From Eubacteriales bacterium (GTDB taxonomy: Bacteria; Bacillota; Clostridia; Peptostreptococcales; Anaerovoracaceae), in contig JAQUJQ010000083.1 in assembly GCA_028680875.1 (NCBI GenBank), forward strand, positions 1 to 6,913: a stretch of DNA of 6,913 nucleotides, in the 5' to 3' direction. A program made the position numbers and the translations under genes. A model generated the notes under the pieces. The model did not search any database, was not told the origin of the DNA, and saw only the letters and a list, made by a program, of their open reading frames with translations. This document shows positions 5,289 to 6,913 of the stretch, in pieces. The first letter of the stretch is position 1; every line of letters begins with the position of its first letter.

Positions 5289-6913
5289 ATGAAAACAATT
5301 ATGAAATATAAAGTACTGGTGCTCTCTTTTGTCGGTTGTTTACTTACCGCATGTGGAGCAGATTTTTTGGATCCTAAACCATTATCGTTCTATGCTCCAG
5401 AAAACGTGTTAATTGATGAGGCCGGTCTGCAAGCTGTATTAGATAAAGCTTTGACCAGTTTTAGAGGTGAATTTTGCACCGATCAGGCTCCATTCTTAAC
5501 CAATCTGAAATATTCGGATGTTGCTGTTGACGGCACGACCGATAAAGCGTCACCATGGCAAGACTTGGATAACCAAATGCTGCCGGACGCAAAAAATAAC
5601 GACTTTGCTTATACAAGAATCGGCTGGTATTGGGATAATTCGTATATTAATATAAAAGACTGCAATACAGTTATCAATCGGATCGATGAGGCTTCTTTTA
5701 AATCAGAAGAATCGAAAAATAAACTGTTGGGAAGCGCCTATTTTATGAGAGCTTATCGTTATTATATGATAACGCTACAGTATGGGGATGTTCCTCTCGT
5801 GTTAGAAGAAGCGTCCGAGCCTAAAGTGGATTATTATACCACTACCAAAGAGTCCATTTGGTTGAAAATGATTGAAGACCTGGAGTTTGCCATACAGCAT
5901 GTGCCTGAAGCAAATCAAACGAATGCCGGGCAGGTAACAAAAGCAGCCTGTAAACATTTACTTGCCAAATATTATTTATTAGAGGGGCGGTTTGATGATG
6001 CGATACGGATAACAACAGAGGTAATAAACGGTGGTGTACATAAATTATGTACCGAACGTTTCGGATCGGATAAGGACCTGATGGATAAAGATGTAGTTTG
6101 GGATATGTTCCGCATTGAAAATAAAAGTCTGTCAGCAAATACAGAAGGCCTCTTGTTAACTATCGATAGATATGGGATTGATGGAAATACTTCCGGGGTA
6201 AATGCTATGAGGAATGCAGTTCCCAATTTTGGATTGACAGGTGCTATAAAAACGCCGGATGGTGCTAATGGATTATCGGATGCGGCTAGAAATGAAATAG
6301 GGCTTGTGGAAAAATATGGAAGAGGAATTGCTCGTATTCGCCCTACTTATTATACACAAAAGAGTGTATGGACAATTGATGGAGAAGAAGATTTTTCTGA
6401 TTATCGTCACAGAACGGATAATGAGAATTGGATTACCATGGAAATGTTAGTTTATAATAATCCGGCGCTAAGGAATAGTGGAAATGAGTGGTATGGGAAA
6501 AATCTACAGTTATATAATGAACAGGGAGGCATTTTATGTCAAGACACTATCCGGTGCTGGTTTGGCTGGCCACACTATAAAATATGGTACCCTGATCCTG
6601 ACAGAGTACAACCTCAAGGGGGCCCAGGTGATTTTTATATTTTTCGTTTAGCTGAAACTTATTTGCTCAGGGCTGAAGCTTATATTTGGAAAAACGAATG
6701 GCAAAATGCTGCCAATGATATCAATGTGATCCGGGAAAGAGCGAACGCTCAATATATGTATACGGCTTCGGATATTCAATCACAACAAATTGGTGCAGTC
6801 TTGGATGAAAGAGCTAGGGAATTGTATTATGAAGAACCGCGAAAAGTGGAACTTACTCGAATGGCAATAATCTATGCTCGAACCGGTATTCAATGCTATA
6901 ACGGGAAAACTTA
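5289..6913 (+). CDS. SusD/RagB-family surface glycan-binding lipoprotein (3' end missing)
   Basis: The frame is open from ATG 5289 to the window edge, giving 541 codons; family members are usually somewhat longer than this, so a short C-terminal part is probably missing. SusD proteins cap the SusC barrel and bind the glycan outside the outer membrane. Residues 1-21 are a signal peptide with lipobox LTAC and lipidated Cys22, followed by GADFLDPKP, a common start of mature SusD proteins. Helical TPR-like segments are visible near 143-175 (SAYFMRAYRYYMITLQYGD, then VPLV) and 213-240 (KHLLAKYYLLEGRFDDAI). The C-terminal family signature is clear: FYIFRLAETYLLRAEAY (449-465), then NDINVIRERAN and DERARELYYEEPRK (506-519). 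An ATG at 5301 would give a signal peptide shorter by four residues. The 127-base gap to susC is longer than the usual few tens of bases and contains foldable sequence. Ligand residues cannot be assigned from sequence alone. Confidence 0.95.
   Translation, partial: MKTIMKYKVLVLSFVGCLLTACGADFLDPKPLSFYAPENVLIDEAGLQAVLDKALTSFRGEFCTDQAPFLTNLKYSDVAVDGTTDKASPWQDLDNQMLPDAKNNDFAYTRIGWYWDNSYINIKDCNTVINRIDEASFKSEESKNKLLGSAYFMRAYRYYMITLQYGDVPLVLEEASEPKVDYYTTTKESIWLKMIEDLEFAIQHVPEANQTNAGQVTKAACKHLLAKYYLLEGRFDDAIRITTEVINGGVHKLCTERFGSDKDLMDKDVVWDMFRIENKSLSANTEGLLLTIDRYGIDGNTSGVNAMRNAVPNFGLTGAIKTPDGANGLSDAARNEIGLVEKYGRGIARIRPTYYTQKSVWTIDGEEDFSDYRHRTDNENWITMEMLVYNNPALRNSGNEWYGKNLQLYNEQGGILCQDTIRCWFGWPHYKIWYPDPDRVQPQGGPGDFYIFRLAETYLLRAEAYIWKNEWQNAANDINVIRERANAQYMYTASDIQSQQIGAVLDERARELYYEEPRKVELTRMAIIYARTGIQCYNGKT

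Noticed and set aside
5842..6226. Two overlapping minus-strand open frames (98 and 84 codons)
   Set aside because: Both are antisense to the continuous susD frame and have no family features.

Overview
The window looks like part of a polysaccharide utilization locus (PUL) from a Bacteroidota bacterium, most like the gut Bacteroides/Parabacteroides type. The evidence is a SusC-family TonB-dependent transporter directly followed by a SusD-family lipoprotein, lipoboxes followed by acidic residues, AT-rich intergenic DNA, and translation starts without a clear Shine-Dalgarno sequence. Genus and species cannot be fixed from this sequence. All genes read on the + strand.

Layout: (1) 1-1265 is the 3' part of a glycoside hydrolase family 2 (GH2) enzyme resembling exo-beta-D-glucosaminidases. 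Its 5' end lies outside the window. (2) 1266-1649 is a 384-base AT-rich gap with no gene. It holds a short palindrome at the preceding stop codon, an AT-rich hairpin and a 17-base dyad that could be an operator. (3) 1650-1928 is a very short lipoprotein carrying only the start of an IPT/TIG domain. It looks like the N-terminal stub of a much longer IPT/TIG surface protein of the kind often found beside SusC. (4) 1937-5161 is a full-length SusC-like transporter, 8 bases downstream. (5) 5162-5288 is an unusually structured 127-base gap between susC and susD. (6) 5289-6913 is a SusD-like lipoprotein that is intact as far as seen and runs off the right edge.

How the parts work together (inference from the families): SusD and possibly the IPT/TIG lipoprotein bind glycan at the cell surface. 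SusC imports oligosaccharides through the outer membrane using TonB energy. The GH2 enzyme would trim a non-reducing-end sugar, plausibly beta-linked glucosamine or a related hexose. The real substrate is not shown by the sequence.

The most interesting signal is in the susC-susD gap. One 12-base segment (5231-5242) can pair either with an upstream arm, as part of an 18-bp hairpin with two G-U pairs, or perfectly with the 12 bases immediately before the susD start codon. A seven-codon open frame overlaps the upstream arm. This has the layout of a translational switch for susD, though it may simply be a stabilising or processing hairpin.
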